Shown piece after piece: positions 52,236-62,822 of a DNA stretch of 64,000 nt; the stretch's first letter is position 1; every line of letters starts with the position of its first letter. The notes under the pieces were generated by a model. It searched no databases. It saw nothing but the letters and a program-made list of their open reading frames with translations, and was not told where the DNA came from. Made by a program: the position numbers and the translations under genes. This DNA is from Ornithinibacillus massiliensis (GTDB lineage: Bacteria > Bacillota > Bacilli > Bacillales > Amphibacillaceae): positions 186,001-250,000 of the forward strand of contig NZ_JAGXBY010000003.1 in assembly GCF_018310345.1 (NCBI RefSeq). Reading direction: 5' to 3'.

Positions 52236-52281
52236 CTTAATTTATATAGTTATTACTCAAGGTCTAGCTAATCTACTCCTC

Positions 52282-54483
52282 CTAATGAAACAATCCGGAT
52301 TTCTTAGATTTTTCCTTTAGTTTATTAGTATGTTTATTAATCGTTTCTTTAAGAAAACCGCCTAAAACAATAGCGATACATCCAAATAATAACAGGAATA
52401 AGATATCATGGAAGGCACGTCTCCAAACAATTCCTCCCACCGCTTCACGCATTAAATCAATAGCATACGTAAATGGTAAAAACGGGTTAATCGCTTGGAA
52501 AAATTCAGGTAAAAGTACTACTGGGTATGTTCCACCTGATCCTGCAATTTGTAAAACAAGTAATACAATAGCCATAGCCTTTCCAACATCTCCAAATACA
52601 GAGACTAGCGTATAAACAATCGTGATAAATACTGCACTACACAACAGCCCAAACAGAATAAACCAAATTGGCTCACTTACTGTTACTTTGAGTAATAAAT
52701 TATCTCCCAACGTCACAATAATCGTCTGTAAAAATCCAATACTCATAAATGTGAGCAATCTACCGAAATAAATTTGTCTTCCAGTAAACGCTTCTCTATG
52801 GTGATGAATATCTGTCGACAACAGTGAAATTAGTAACAAGCCACCTACCCAAATGGATAATACGGTATAAAATGGTGTCATACCCGTTCCGTAATTTGGA
52901 ATCGGAAATAATTTATTCTCATTTAATACGACAGGCTCTGCAAAGAATCCTCGTTCTGCTTCTGGGTCATTTTGCAGTAGTTGTATTAAATCATCCATAT
53001 CGGTATCAGCTTGAAGGTCACGAATTCGTTCAGCGATTTCCTTCACTTTATCATTAACATAAGGAAACTCATTACTTACATAATGTAACATATCCTGACC
53101 TTCCGACAAATTAGCATCTGTTCTAGACAACATTTGTTCCACTTCAGGGATGGTTGTTTGAATCTCTACCAGTATCTCTCTAGCCTCTGTAAGTGTCTGC
53201 TTAGCTCGGGATACTTCTTCCTGTACGGTAGGCTCGATTGTTTCTTTATAATAGCTCACGAATTCATCAATCTGCTCATTAACAGTTTCCGTACGATCCT
53301 TGAGCGTATCGACAATACTATCAATTTCTTCCTGCTTACTAATTAGGAATGATTGATATTCCTTCATTTGCTCCTGAAGTTGAACTAAATTTTGTTCCAT
53401 ATTTTCTAGTTCATCTAATGCTTGCTCCATTATTTCTTGGTTACTTCCACCATCTGGTTGCTCATCTTCTTGTTGGTCACCATTATCATCACCCTGCTGT
53501 TGAAGCTCGCGTAGAGATTCTTCAACTGCTTGCACCGATTGAATCATATCATCAATTTGTCCAATTGCCCTATCACTATCTAACGGATTTCCTTCGTTTA
53601 GATCAAGATTAGTCGAATCGAAAGTACGAACAAACTCATTCGTATCTGTAATCATTTGCTGGATATGTTCTAATTCCTCATCTATTTTTGGTGCTACCTC
53701 ATTTAATCGATCTTCTGCTTCTTGAAGAAATTCCGTTGTTTGATCAATTGTTTCCAATCCACTAGTTGTTGTCTCTTCTACTTTCGGTATAAGACCTTGG
53801 GCTTTATCGATTAATTGTTTAGCGACGTCCGAATCATCTATTGTTTCAGAAAGCATTCTATGAATTTCAGGTAGGTTATCTTCTAGAGTAAAAATGTAAT
53901 CCTCAAATCGTTCAATATCCGGTAAATTTTCTTCCAGTTCAATTCCAAGATCATTAAACTTTTCAAAAATAATCCCATTAACTGTAGAAATAAAATTACT
54001 ACTAATTTCTTGTACGATTACACTGGCACCTTTTTCGGTTATTTTTGGTGCAATGGCATTAATTTTTTCATTAACGTAGTATTCGACATTAGCCTTTTTC
54101 GGTTCAGGCTCAATCACGGTACCAAGGCTTTCAGAAAAGTCCTCTGGGATTACAATTACTGCAAAATAATCCCCATACTCTAACTTCTCCATAGCCTTAT
54201 CTTTATCAACAAAATGCCAATCTAGGGACTTGTTTTCTTTTAAAGATTCTACTAAGTCATCCCCAATATGGATTGTTTCATCTCGTACAGTAGCACCTTC
54301 ATCCAAATTCACTACACCAACAGGAATTTGATCAGTATGACCATATGGGTCAAAGGAAGCACTAATATTAAACCATGCATATAGAGAAGGTAATAATATT
54401 AAACCACCAATCAAAATCGCTGCTACCCAATTTGTTCCTATATTTTTTATATCATTCCAAAAAATGTTCCAAGTAGACTTCAT
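52282..54483 (-). CDS. yhgE: YhgE/Pip family membrane protein
   Basis: The 733-aa protein has one N-terminal transmembrane segment (about residues 18-40, ILIGGLILLPSLYAWFNI), a long extracellular coiled-coil region (about 190-480) and five transmembrane segments at the C-terminus (about 545-715), the layout of the phage-infection-protein (Pip)/YhgE group. The N-terminal YAWFN and IPVGVVNLDEGA words are typical. Some members serve as phage receptor or accompany type VII secretion. The extracellular region has an acidic Gln/Asp-rich insert (near residue 335). Position near lplJ and hem matches B. subtilis. Confidence 0.92.
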   Translation of the reverse strand: MKSTWNIFWNDIKNIGTNWVAAILIGGLILLPSLYAWFNISASFDPYGHTDQIPVGVVNLDEGATVRDETIHIGDDLVESLKENKSLDWHFVDKDKAMEKLEYGDYFAVIVIPEDFSESLGTVIEPEPKKANVEYYVNEKINAIAPKITEKGASVIVQEISSNFISTVNGIIFEKFNDLGIELEENLPDIERFEDYIFTLEDNLPEIHRMLSETIDDSDVAKQLIDKAQGLIPKVEETTTSGLETIDQTTEFLQEAEDRLNEVAPKIDEELEHIQQMITDTNEFVRTFDSTNLDLNEGNPLDSDRAIGQIDDMIQSVQAVEESLRELQQQGDDNGDQQEDEQPDGGSNQEIMEQALDELENMEQNLVQLQEQMKEYQSFLISKQEEIDSIVDTLKDRTETVNEQIDEFVSYYKETIEPTVQEEVSRAKQTLTEAREILVEIQTTIPEVEQMLSRTDANLSEGQDMLHYVSNEFPYVNDKVKEIAERIRDLQADTDMDDLIQLLQNDPEAERGFFAEPVVLNENKLFPIPNYGTGMTPFYTVLSIWVGGLLLISLLSTDIHHHREAFTGRQIYFGRLLTFMSIGFLQTIIVTLGDNLLLKVTVSEPIWFILFGLLCSAVFITIVYTLVSVFGDVGKAMAIVLLVLQIAGSGGTYPVVLLPEFFQAINPFLPFTYAIDLMREAVGGIVWRRAFHDILFLLLFGCIAIVLGGFLKETINKHTNKLKEKSKKSGLFH

Positions 54484-54556
54484 ATGTTCATCGTCCTATT
54501 CTAAAGAAGTAATATAAGAATTATAGCAACTTCATAAGAGAAATACTAAGAATTAC

Positions 54557-54587
54557 GCAAAAAACCAGCCCACGAGGTGAGCCGGTC
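54557..54587 (-). terminator. lplJ terminator
   Basis: ACCGGCTCAC pairs imperfectly with GTGGGCTGGT around three bases, followed by TTTTTTG on the minus strand. Confidence 0.75.
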
Positions 54588-54593
54588 TCTGAA

Positions 54594-55589
54594 TTAATAC
54601 AGTAAATTAATTAGATCTTCCTTTGTAATTCTACCAAGATAGTGCTCAACATCAACATTTTCAAGCGCTTCTTCTATCGCTTGCTTTTCATGACGAACAC
54701 CTATTAATTTATTCTCAAGATCTTTTATTTCACCTAAACCAAAGAAATCTCCATAAATCTTACAATTTTCAATAATTCCTTTTTTCACATCAAAACGTAC
54801 ATCTAGCAGACCTGAAGGGAATTTATGAGATGCTTGTACATTGAATGCTGGCGATTTCCCATAGTTCCATTCCCATTTCTGATATCGCTCTTCGGAGATC
54901 TTATGGATATTCTCCCAATCCTCCTCTGTTAATTCATAACGAGGAACATCGTTTACATCTTCCACTTGAAAAACATGTTTTAAAATACGCTCTTTAAATT
55001 CTTCCATTGTGATTTTCTCATCAAGGAATTCAGAGATGTTTGCAACACGACTACGAATGGACTTAATTCCTTTTGATTCAATTTTTTCTTTTTTAACTTT
55101 AAGTGCCTTTACTACATTTTCTATTTCAGAATCAAGCATCAATGTACCGTGGCTAAACATACGACCTCTGGTAGAGAACATCGCATTACCGGAGATTTTA
55201 CGCCCGTCTACAACTACATCGTTTCTTCCTTGTAGTTCAGCTGGAACACCAAGTTCATTCAACACTTCAATAACCGGTTTTAAAAACTTCGCAAAGTTAT
55301 GGAAGCTTTCCCCATCATCCTTGGTGATAAAACTGAAGTTCAAGTTCTGTTCGTCATGGTAAACCGCTCCTCCACCGGAAAGGCGACGTACTACTTTAAT
55401 ATTATTTTCTTCCACATAATCGGTGTTAATCTCTTCAATCGTGTTCTGATTTCTCCCGATAATAATAGAAGGCTTGTTAATGTAAAATAATAAATATGTA
55501 TCCTTCTCCCCAAAGTTTTGCAATATATATTCTTCAATAGCTAAGTTAATCATTGGATCGGTTATACCGTGATTGTCGATAAATTTCAT
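54594..55589 (-). CDS. lplJ: Lipoate-protein ligase
   Basis: LplJ attaches free lipoate to lipoyl domains of 2-oxoacid dehydrogenases. The 331-aa product has the ligase signature VVRRLSGGGAVYHDEQNLNFSFI (about residues 67-89), NDVVVDGRKISGNAMF near 123, and a C-terminal accessory domain (about 250-331). Length matches family LplJ/LplA. The ATG follows AGGAGGGG. It is downstream of yhfI, as in B. subtilis (yhfI-lplJ). Confidence 0.95.
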   Translation of the reverse strand: MKFIDNHGITDPMINLAIEEYILQNFGEKDTYLLFYINKPSIIIGRNQNTIEEINTDYVEENNIKVVRRLSGGGAVYHDEQNLNFSFITKDDGESFHNFAKFLKPVIEVLNELGVPAELQGRNDVVVDGRKISGNAMFSTRGRMFSHGTLMLDSEIENVVKALKVKKEKIESKGIKSIRSRVANISEFLDEKITMEEFKERILKHVFQVEDVNDVPRYELTEEDWENIHKISEERYQKWEWNYGKSPAFNVQASHKFPSGLLDVRFDVKKGIIENCKIYGDFFGLGEIKDLENKLIGVRHEKQAIEEALENVDVEHYLGRITKEDLINLLY

Positions 55590-55668
55590 CGTAAACCCCT
55601 CCTAAATAGTTAGTTCATTTCCAAATATTAGTTTATCGAAAAAAGATTTTCTAGGCAATGAAAAGCGA

Positions 55669-56400
55669 TTACTTCCCCCATGTAAGTCCTTCTTCCGCAA
55701 GTTGAATACTTCCAGCAAAGACCTTACTAGCCTGTTCCACTAATTCTTGTCTGTTTCCATATTGAGGCAGATGACTCAATATCAATTCTTTTACATTAGC
55801 TTCCCTCGCGATAGTTGCCCCCTCTATACTTGTCATATGACCAGCCTGTGATCCGTCCTGATCCTCATAAAAATTACAATCCGTAATAAGTACATCTGCA
55901 TCCCTACTAAATGAAATCCATTCTTCCTGGAAGCTAGTATCCGCAGTATAGACTAGAACCTTTTCTCCGTCGGTAATTCTCATGCCATAACATGGTACAG
56001 GATGCTTTGTCTTTAAGAAATCAATTTCGAATGGACCTACTGTTAATGTTTCACTTGGATTATATGCAATGGCTTCCGTATATTCATGGGTAAGTTTATT
56101 AAAGCCTTCTCTATCTTCTGTATGTGCATATATTGGCAAAATATCCTTGTTCCCTACTACATAAGACTGTACTAACCAAGCATATTGTAACACCCCTATA
56201 TCAGCTACATGATCGTGGTGATAATGAGAAAGTATAACCGCATCAATATCTAACACGTGTTTAAATTGTTGTAATCTAGATAACGCTCCACTTCCTACAT
56301 CAATTAATAAAGAAAAGCCATCTTTTTCTAATAAATAAGAAGAAGTTGCACTTACAGGAGCAGGGAACCCACCCCAATAACCAATTACCGTTAACTTCAT
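55669..56400 (-). CDS. yhfI: MBL-fold metal-dependent hydrolase, YhfI-like
   Basis: The 243-aa metallo-beta-lactamase-fold protein has the metal site HYHHDHVADIG (residues 59-69), a downstream Asp in YTADTSF, and His in LILSHLPQ. It resembles YhfI of B. subtilis, of unknown substrate; the general class includes RNase Z and phosphodiesterase relatives. The ATG follows GAGGTG. Linked to lplJ on the same strand. Confidence 0.9.
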   Translation of the reverse strand: MKLTVIGYWGGFPAPVSATSSYLLEKDGFSLLIDVGSGALSRLQQFKHVLDIDAVILSHYHHDHVADIGVLQYAWLVQSYVVGNKDILPIYAHTEDREGFNKLTHEYTEAIAYNPSETLTVGPFEIDFLKTKHPVPCYGMRITDGEKVLVYTADTSFQEEWISFSRDADVLITDCNFYEDQDGSQAGHMTSIEGATIAREANVKELILSHLPQYGNRQELVEQASKVFAGSIQLAEEGLTWGK

Positions 56401-56501
56401 GTTTGATCACCTCATAATCTTATTTTGTTGTAACACAGAATTGACCTTGTGAATACTGTTATAATACAATATATTTAATAAAGGAAAAGGAGGAAACCTC
56501 A

Positions 56502-56630
56502 TTGATCAGTGTGCTTGAGTTTTTCCGAAACCTACCAAAGAAAAAGTGTCAGAAATGCGGTCTAGAAATAACCGAACAGGCAGATTGTTATATCTCCATT
56601 TGTGAAGATTGCGATCACCCAGCACGATAA
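56502..56630 (+). CDS. yhfH: Small zinc-ribbon-type protein, YhfH-like
   Basis: TTG at 56502, preceded by AAGGAGG (56487-56493), opens a 42-codon frame. The product starts MISVLEFFRNLPKKKCQKCG and has two Cys-x-x-Cys pairs (Cys17/Cys20 and Cys35/Cys38) that could bind zinc. YhfH of B. subtilis, next to yhfI, is similar in size and pattern from memory. It is divergent from yhfI and too short for length-limited gene calling. Confidence 0.78.
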   Translation: MISVLEFFRNLPKKKCQKCGLEITEQADCYISICEDCDHPAR

Positions 56631-56685
56631 ATTATCTACTTTCCTCCCAATTGTAATCTTAAAAAAGATAGGATACAACTTTTGC

Positions 56686-56718
56686 ACAGCTATTAACAGA
56701 TAGCTGTATTTTTTTTAT
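56686..56718 (+). terminator. yhfH terminator
   Basis: ACAGCTAT pairs with ATAGCTGT around six bases, then a run of eight T's. The following 366 bases (to 57084) hold no gene; TATAAT at 57038-57043 may be the pepF -10 box, but no clear -35 is seen. Confidence 0.8.
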
Positions 56719-57084
56719 TTATTTAGACAGATCGTAATGACTGTATACCAGTTGAATTTTTCTCAATCATCGGGAGGAGAATATGATTTCTCATTGATTA
56801 CCTCTTTATTCGTTTAATTAACTTAAATTCTTGTCTCACGTAATTAATTGAACACTTCTAATCATTAGTTTGAACTAGATGCTTCCGTCTCTTTTTCTAT
56901 TTAACTATCCAGAATTTTCACCTTTGGAGCATGCCTTATCGCCTTAAGTTTTCTCATCTACTAAATTAGGAGCATAAATTCCTAATAAATTTTTAAAAAA
57001 TTACAACTAAATCATATCCTTCTAGTAATTTTTGTATTATAATATTTAGACTACCGAAATATTTTTAAGGAAGGGGATTGTATT

Positions 57085-58899
57085 ATGACAACAACACAAA
57101 CTAAAAGACTACTACGCTCTGAAGTACCTGAAGAGCAAAAATGGAACCTGACTGACTTATTCCCAACATTTGAGGATTGGGAAAAAGAACTACAAGCTGT
57201 ACAAGCTGATATCACGGAAGTTACCAAGTATAAGGGTAAGCTAGGAAATGATGCAAAAACATTATTAAACTGCCTTACAACACTAGAAAAATACCGTGAG
57301 CGTTTTGTTCGCGTATTTACATATGCTAGCCTGAAGTCCAGTGCTGATGGGAGTGATCCAGATAACCAACGTGATTCTGCAAGAGTTTCTTCTGCTGGTG
57401 CCTCTATCGGAGCAAAATTATCCTTCGTACAATCTGAACTTCTAGCTTTACCAGAAGGACAAATCGAACAATTTATGAACGAAGAAGATGCACTTCAACT
57501 TTATAAGAAGATGCTAGATGATATTTTAGAAGACAAACCACATACATTAGCACCTGAAATTGAAGAAACATTAGCTGCACTAGGTGAAGTACATGATGCT
57601 CCTTATATGATCTACTCTCGTAGTAAAGCAAGTGACATGGTATTTGACTCTATCCAAGACGAAGATGGTAATGAATTACCAATGTCTGCAGCATTATATG
57701 AAGACCGCTATGAGTTAGAAGCAAGCACTAAGCTGCGTCGTGATGCATATGACTCTTTTACTAAAACATTAAACCAATATAAAAATACCTTTGCAGCAAC
57801 CTATGCTACAGAAGTAACGAAACAAGTAACCATGTCTCGTCTACGCAATTATGAATCTGTAACAGACATGCTACTAGCACCGCAACAAGTAACAAAAGAA
57901 ATGTATGATAATCAGCTAAATGTCATCCAAGAAGAGCTAGCGCCACATATGCGCCGCTATGCTAAATTGAAAAAGGAAAAACTAGGCCTTGATGAAATGA
58001 GATACAGTGATTTAAAAGCACCACTTGATCCAGAATTCAATCCAAAAACAACGTATGAAGAAGCAAAATCAGTTATTTTAGAGGCTTTAAAAGTAATGGG
58101 ACCTGAATATACAGAAATAATGGAAAAAGGTCTTAACGAGCGTTGGGTAGACTTAGCTGATAATGTTGGCAAGGCAACAGGGGCATTTTGTTCAAGTCCA
58201 TATGGTGTTCATCCTTATATCCTTATTACTTGGACTGACACGATGCGAGGAGCATTCGTATTAGCACACGAACTAGGACATGCAGGACATTTCTACCTTG
58301 CAGGTAAAAATCAATCCTTATTTAATACTAGACCTTCTACTTACTTTGTAGAAGCACCATCTACGATTAATGAATTACTATTAGCTAATCATTTAATGAG
58401 CTCTACAGATGATAAACGTATGAAGCGATGGGTTATTACACAATTATTAGGGACGTACTACCATAACTTTGTAACACACTTATTAGAAGGAGAATATCAA
58501 CGTCGTGTATATGCATTGGCAGAGGCAGGCACTCCACTAACTGCAAGTGTACTAACACAACAAAAACGTGAAGCACTTGAAAACTTCTGGAGTGATGCTG
58601 TTACATTGGATGAAGGGGCTGGACTTACTTGGATGCGTCAACCTCATTATTACATGGGGCTATATCCATATACGTATTCTGCGGGATTAACCGTATCTAC
58701 TGCAGTAGCAAACCGAATTCAAGAAGAAGGGAAACCTGCTGTGGATAGTTGGTTAGAAGTGCTTAAAGCCGGAGGAACATTAAAACCGTTAGATTTAATC
58801 AAGAAAGCTGGTGTCGATATGTCTAAGCCAGATGCTATCCGTGAAGCGGTTGCCTTTGTTGGTTCCTTAGTAGATGAACTTGAAAAGAGTTATGAATAA
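57085..58899 (+). CDS. pepF: Oligoendopeptidase F
   Basis: PepF is a cytoplasmic zinc peptidase of family M3 that cleaves short peptides. The 604-aa product has the zinc site HELGHAGHF near residues 395-403 with the third ligand Glu in EAPSTINELL near residue 425. Length is typical of the long PepF. The ATG follows AAGGAAGGGG. In B. subtilis pepF is near mecA/coiA, so its place next to hemEHY is a rearrangement or another paralogue. Confidence 0.95.
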   Translation: MTTTQTKRLLRSEVPEEQKWNLTDLFPTFEDWEKELQAVQADITEVTKYKGKLGNDAKTLLNCLTTLEKYRERFVRVFTYASLKSSADGSDPDNQRDSARVSSAGASIGAKLSFVQSELLALPEGQIEQFMNEEDALQLYKKMLDDILEDKPHTLAPEIEETLAALGEVHDAPYMIYSRSKASDMVFDSIQDEDGNELPMSAALYEDRYELEASTKLRRDAYDSFTKTLNQYKNTFAATYATEVTKQVTMSRLRNYESVTDMLLAPQQVTKEMYDNQLNVIQEELAPHMRRYAKLKKEKLGLDEMRYSDLKAPLDPEFNPKTTYEEAKSVILEALKVMGPEYTEIMEKGLNERWVDLADNVGKATGAFCSSPYGVHPYILITWTDTMRGAFVLAHELGHAGHFYLAGKNQSLFNTRPSTYFVEAPSTINELLLANHLMSSTDDKRMKRWVITQLLGTYYHNFVTHLLEGEYQRRVYALAEAGTPLTASVLTQQKREALENFWSDAVTLDEGAGLTWMRQPHYYMGLYPYTYSAGLTVSTAVANRIQEEGKPAVDSWLEVLKAGGTLKPLDLIKKAGVDMSKPDAIREAVAFVGSLVDELEKSYE

Positions 58900-58904
58900 T
58901 AGCA

Positions 58905-58940
58905 AAAAAATAGCCTACTAGAAACGTAGGCTATTTTTTC
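58905..58940. terminator. Bidirectional terminator, pepF/hemY
   Basis: AAAAAATAGCCTAC and its complement form a 14-bp stem around seven bases between convergent genes. Confidence 0.88.
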
Positions 58941-58983
58941 GTACAAAAGGGACTTACTAAAATAACAAGTGCCTCTTTCCATT

Positions 58984-60387
58984 TTATTTAGTTTGCAGAA
59001 AATCGATTACTTGATGAACTGCCTTTTCCGCTTGGTCAATACAATCTGGAATCCCGACACCTTCAAAGGAACTACCTGCAAAATATACTCCTGGAAGTTG
59101 TTCACTTGCCTCTTGACGCGCCTTTTCAATTCTCTCTATATGACCAACAGTATATTGTGGCATGATATTTTTCCATCTAGAAATCACACTAAATTCTGGT
59201 TCAGCAGTAATATTCATCGTTTTATTTAAATCGTTTAAAACGAGTTGAACTAATTCCTCATCCGGTAAATCTACAACTTCTTGATCATGTGGTCGACCAA
59301 CATAACAACGAATCAATGCTTTTCCTTCCGGTGTACTGGATGGCCACTTCTTATGTGTCCATGTACACGCGGTAATACGGAAATCACTATTTCTTGAAAC
59401 GACAAATCCTGTACCATCAATATCCTGCTTAATTGCTGACTGATCAAAGCCCATTGCTACGTTAGCTACCGAGCTAGATGGAACATCATCAAATGGCTTG
59501 AGGAAATTAAATTGGCTAAACATCTTCGGTAATGTTTGATGTGGAGTTGTCGTAATAACACTAACAGCCTTGATTACATCCCCACTGTCCAGCAATACAT
59601 GATAGCCTGTATCCTTTTTCTCAATGTGATCCACAATCGAATCAAGTAAAATGGTGTTTTCATCTAGTTTTTCTACTAGTTTATCTACTATCGTTTGCAG
59701 TCCACCTTTAAAAGAGAAAAACGCACCCGGTGTTTTGCCAGTTGTTTTTGGTGGAGTTGGTACCGTTTGTTTTAATCCTTTTATTAAACTACCATACTTT
59801 TGCTCCAATTGATAAAAGTTAGGGAAGGTAGCCATTAAGCTCATTTCATCAATATCACCTGAATAAATGCCTGATAGTAAAGGTTCAATTTCATTATCGA
59901 CTAACTCATTTCCAAAACGGCGTCTGAAAAAAGAACCTAGTGATTGATCTGGCTGTTCTGGCCCTTTAGCCTTTACCAAATCAAACAAAGCACGTATCTT
60001 TCCAGTAGGCGATACAAGACCTGAACGTAAAAATGGTCCGATTTTCTTCGGTACTCCCATAAAAGCGCCCTTTGGCATTTTATGTAGCTTCCCTTGCACG
60101 AGAATATAGGACTGCCCAGTGCCGTTTCGGATCATCTCGTCTTTTAATCCAAGCTCTTCTACTAACTTAACACCGGGTTTCTTTCTAGCAATCATAGAAT
60201 CTGCACCACGTTCAATAATAAAGCCATCACGCTTTAACGTGTTTATTTTTCCACCCACACGACTACTTGCTTCTACCAATCGAACCTGATATGGTAAATC
60301 CTTCTCTCTTATCGCTTTTTGTAAATAATAGGCAGCGGATAACCCTGTTATCCCACCGCCTATTATCACGATTGTTTGCTTATTCAT
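58984..60387 (-). CDS. hemY: Coproporphyrinogen III / protoporphyrinogen oxidase (HemY)
   Basis: This flavoprotein oxidises coproporphyrinogen III to coproporphyrin III in the Gram-positive coproporphyrin-dependent heme route. The 467-aa product has the FAD loop VIIGGGITGLSAAYYLQK (residues 6-23), RVGGKINTLKRDGFIIERGADSM near 44, and the C-terminal GVYFAGSSFEGVGIPDCIDQAEKAV. The start codon overlaps the hemH stop by one base, so translation is coupled. Last gene of hemE-hemH-hemY. Confidence 0.95.
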   Translation of the reverse strand: MNKQTIVIIGGGITGLSAAYYLQKAIREKDLPYQVRLVEASSRVGGKINTLKRDGFIIERGADSMIARKKPGVKLVEELGLKDEMIRNGTGQSYILVQGKLHKMPKGAFMGVPKKIGPFLRSGLVSPTGKIRALFDLVKAKGPEQPDQSLGSFFRRRFGNELVDNEIEPLLSGIYSGDIDEMSLMATFPNFYQLEQKYGSLIKGLKQTVPTPPKTTGKTPGAFFSFKGGLQTIVDKLVEKLDENTILLDSIVDHIEKKDTGYHVLLDSGDVIKAVSVITTTPHQTLPKMFSQFNFLKPFDDVPSSSVANVAMGFDQSAIKQDIDGTGFVVSRNSDFRITACTWTHKKWPSSTPEGKALIRCYVGRPHDQEVVDLPDEELVQLVLNDLNKTMNITAEPEFSVISRWKNIMPQYTVGHIERIEKARQEASEQLPGVYFAGSSFEGVGIPDCIDQAEKAVHQVIDFLQTK

Positions 60388-61322
60388 TACGCATCACGCT
60401 TTACTCGTTCTTGTACAACACCTGCTAACGTCTCAATAAATAAAGGATGTGTATTAGGCATAGCTGGGCGGAAATAGCTTGCTCCTAATTCATCACATAC
60501 TACTTTACATTCATAGTCATTATCGTAAAGAACTTCTAAGTGATCAGCGATAAATCCAACTGGTGCATATACAAATGCACGATAGCCTTTCTCTTCATAT
60601 AGTGCTCTTGTTAAATCCTGAACATCTGGTCCCAGCCAAGGATCTGGTGTATTCCCTTCACTTTGCCATCCAAGTTCGTAATTTTTGATTCCTGCTTTTT
60701 CAGAAATTAATCTTGCTGTTTCCGCTAATTGTTCTGGGTATGGATCACCGTTTTGTAAAATTTTCTCCGGAAGACTATGTGCAGAAACAATAAGTACTGC
60801 TTTTTCACGTTCGTCAGCAGACATTTTTGTGTATTCTCCATTAATCTGTTCTGCCCAATATTGAATAAATCCGGGAGCATCATACCAGCTTTCAACTGCT
60901 TTAATTGAAATACCATGTTTTTCTGCTTCTTCACTAGCACGTGTATTATATGACTTAACACTAAAAGTAGAGTAATGTGGTGCTAATACGATAGATACTG
61001 CTTCTTTAATACCATCTTTAGCCATTTCAGCAACGGCATCCTCAATAAATGGTGTAATATGTTTTAAACCGATGTAAGCTTTGAATTCATATTCGTCTTG
61101 GCTTTCATTTAGTTTAGCTTCTAGTGCTTTTGTCTGTTCCTCTGTAATTCTAGCTAATGGAGAGGTCCCTCCGATAGCTTTGTAACGATCCTTTAAGTCT
61201 TGTAACGCTTCTTCAGAAGGCTTTCTACCATGACGAATATGCGTGTAGTATGGTTCAATATCCTCCTCTTTATATGGAGTTCCATACGCCATTACTAAAA
61301 GTCCTAATTTCTTTCTTTCCAT
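60387..61322 (-). CDS. hemH: Ferrochelatase
   Basis: HemH inserts iron into the porphyrin (coproporphyrin III in this route). The 311-aa product has [28 protein letters not shown] at the start, the metal-binding His in [13 protein letters not shown] (near residue 183), and [41 protein letters not shown] near 234. ATG at 61322 follows AGAGGTG; an in-frame ATG at 61340 lies before that site. Middle gene of the operon. Confidence 0.96.
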   Translation of the reverse strand: MERKKLGLLVMAYGTPYKEEDIEPYYTHIRHGRKPSEEALQDLKDRYKAIGGTSPLARITEEQTKALEAKLNESQDEYEFKAYIGLKHITPFIEDAVAEMAKDGIKEAVSIVLAPHYSTFSVKSYNTRASEEAEKHGISIKAVESWYDAPGFIQYWAEQINGEYTKMSADEREKAVLIVSAHSLPEKILQNGDPYPEQLAETARLISEKAGIKNYELGWQSEGNTPDPWLGPDVQDLTRALYEEKGYRAFVYAPVGFIADHLEVLYDNDYECKVVCDELGASYFRPAMPNTHPLFIETLAGVVQERVKRDA

Positions 61323-61359
61323 TTTCCTACACCTCTTCATGAAAGTTTTGATTCAAGTG

Positions 61360-62388
61360 TTATCGCTTTGAATACGAATGAATTAAATCAGATAATCTCC
61401 TTAGTGTTTCTGGATTTATATCAGGTGTCACACCATGTCCTAGGTTAAACACGTGATGGCCATCTTCCATAGATTGGTCTAGAATCTCTTTTGTTCTAGC
61501 TTCAATAGTATCCCAATCCGCAAGTAGAATTGCCGGATCTAAGTTACCTTGCAATACCTTTGTTACCCCTAATTCTCTTGCTTCTTTAATCGAAGTTCTC
61601 CAGTCTAACCCAATTACATCAAGTGGTAAATCGTTCCACTCCAATAGTAAATGACTTGCACCAACACCGAACATAATAAGTGGTACTTCTTCGTTTTGCA
61701 ATTCTGCAAATATCCTCGTCATAACTGGTTTAATATAGATTCGGTAATCGCGAGCATTTAAAGCTCCCACCCAAGAATCAAAAATTTGAATAGCTTTAAC
61801 ACCAGCATTAATCTGCGCTTTTACATACGTAATCGTCATGTCAGCTAATTTATCCATTAAAGCAAACCATGCATCAGGATTTGCGTACATAAATGCTTTT
61901 GTTTTACCGTAATTTTTAGAAGGTCCCCCTTCTATTAAATAACTAGCCAAAGTGAATGGTGCACCACTAAATCCAATTAATGGTACGGTTAACTGTTCTT
62001 CTGTTAACAGTCGTATCGTTTCCAATACATATGGAACATCTGCTTCAGGATTTATTCTTCCCAGTTTTTCTACATCTTCAATCGTTTTAATCGGGTTCCC
62101 AATAACCGGACCAATACCAGATTTAATTTCTACATCAACACCTAATGCCGGTAATGGGGACATGATATCTTTATACAGTATTGCAGCATCGACATTATAT
62201 TGTTCAACAGGAAGTCTTGTCACATAGGCACACACTTCTGGTCGATGTGTTATCTCGAATAGAGAATACTTTTCTTTAAGCTTTCTATATTCAGGTTGTG
62301 ATCTACCTGCTTGTCTCATAAACCATGCAGGTGTGTAATCTGTTTCTTCGCCTTTATACGCGCGAATAATCGTATCATTTAGCTTCAT
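61360..62388 (-). CDS. hemE: Uroporphyrinogen decarboxylase
   Basis: HemE converts uroporphyrinogen III to coproporphyrinogen III. The 342-aa product has the signatures [16 protein letters not shown] (about residues 20-35), [17 protein letters not shown] (near 139), and [15 protein letters not shown] (near 316). It begins the hemEHY operon, 37 bases ahead of hemH, with AGGGTG upstream of the ATG. An AT-rich Fur/PerR-like word lies about 43 bases upstream (62431-62445) and is treated under findings. Confidence 0.97.
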   Translation of the reverse strand: MKLNDTIIRAYKGEETDYTPAWFMRQAGRSQPEYRKLKEKYSLFEITHRPEVCAYVTRLPVEQYNVDAAILYKDIMSPLPALGVDVEIKSGIGPVIGNPIKTIEDVEKLGRINPEADVPYVLETIRLLTEEQLTVPLIGFSGAPFTLASYLIEGGPSKNYGKTKAFMYANPDAWFALMDKLADMTITYVKAQINAGVKAIQIFDSWVGALNARDYRIYIKPVMTRIFAELQNEEVPLIMFGVGASHLLLEWNDLPLDVIGLDWRTSIKEARELGVTKVLQGNLDPAILLADWDTIEARTKEILDQSMEDGHHVFNLGHGVTPDINPETLRRLSDLIHSYSKR

Positions 62389-62756
62389 TTTCTCACCCTT
62401 TTGGATCTATCCAGTCCTTTTTAAGTAGTAATATAATAATAATTAACTATCCATTAGTTTCCTTCTCTACTATACCTATTTCGACATAATAAGTATAGAA
62501 AGAAGGGGCTATTGTCATCAATTTGTCTAATTTTAACATGATTCAAATGCCCCATTTTTAGGGAAAACAACGTACAGAAAATTATTACCTGGGAAATATT
62601 TGTCGAATATAGTCGTTAGCAATCTATGTTGTCCGGAACAGACCAATATTTAAGCAGATTCGGTTATAATTCCATTCATTATACGGTAAAATAGATCATA
62701 ACGAACAATCCTGATGTTCCAACAATCATTATTATATAGATATTTCTTCTAAACTT

Positions 62757-62776
62757 AAAGTAATAAGAATTACTTT
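62757..62776. promoter_or_regulatory. Inverted repeat upstream of hmoB
   Basis: AAAGTAAT and ATTACTTT form a perfect 8-bp dyad around four bases, directly upstream of the Fur/PerR-like box. It could be a second operator or part of a composite site. Confidence 0.4.
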
Positions 62777-62777
62777 T

Positions 62778-62792
62778 TAATAATTATTATAG
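62778..62792. promoter_or_regulatory. Fur/PerR-type box upstream of hmoB
   Basis: TAATAATTATTATAG matches the PerR consensus TTATAATNATTATAA at 12 of 14 positions and the Fur consensus TGATAATNATTATCA at 11 of 14. It lies 30 bases upstream of the hmoB ATG, a suitable place to block transcription. The AT-rich setting lowers specificity. Confidence 0.5.
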
Positions 62793-62822
62793 ATAATTTT
62801 TTTAAAAAAGGAGTTTTTTCCT

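Noticed and set aside
55009..55362. Plus-strand frame of 117 codons opposite lplJ
   Set aside because: Shadow of a recognised ligase gene; Ser/Phe-rich and without a ribosome site.
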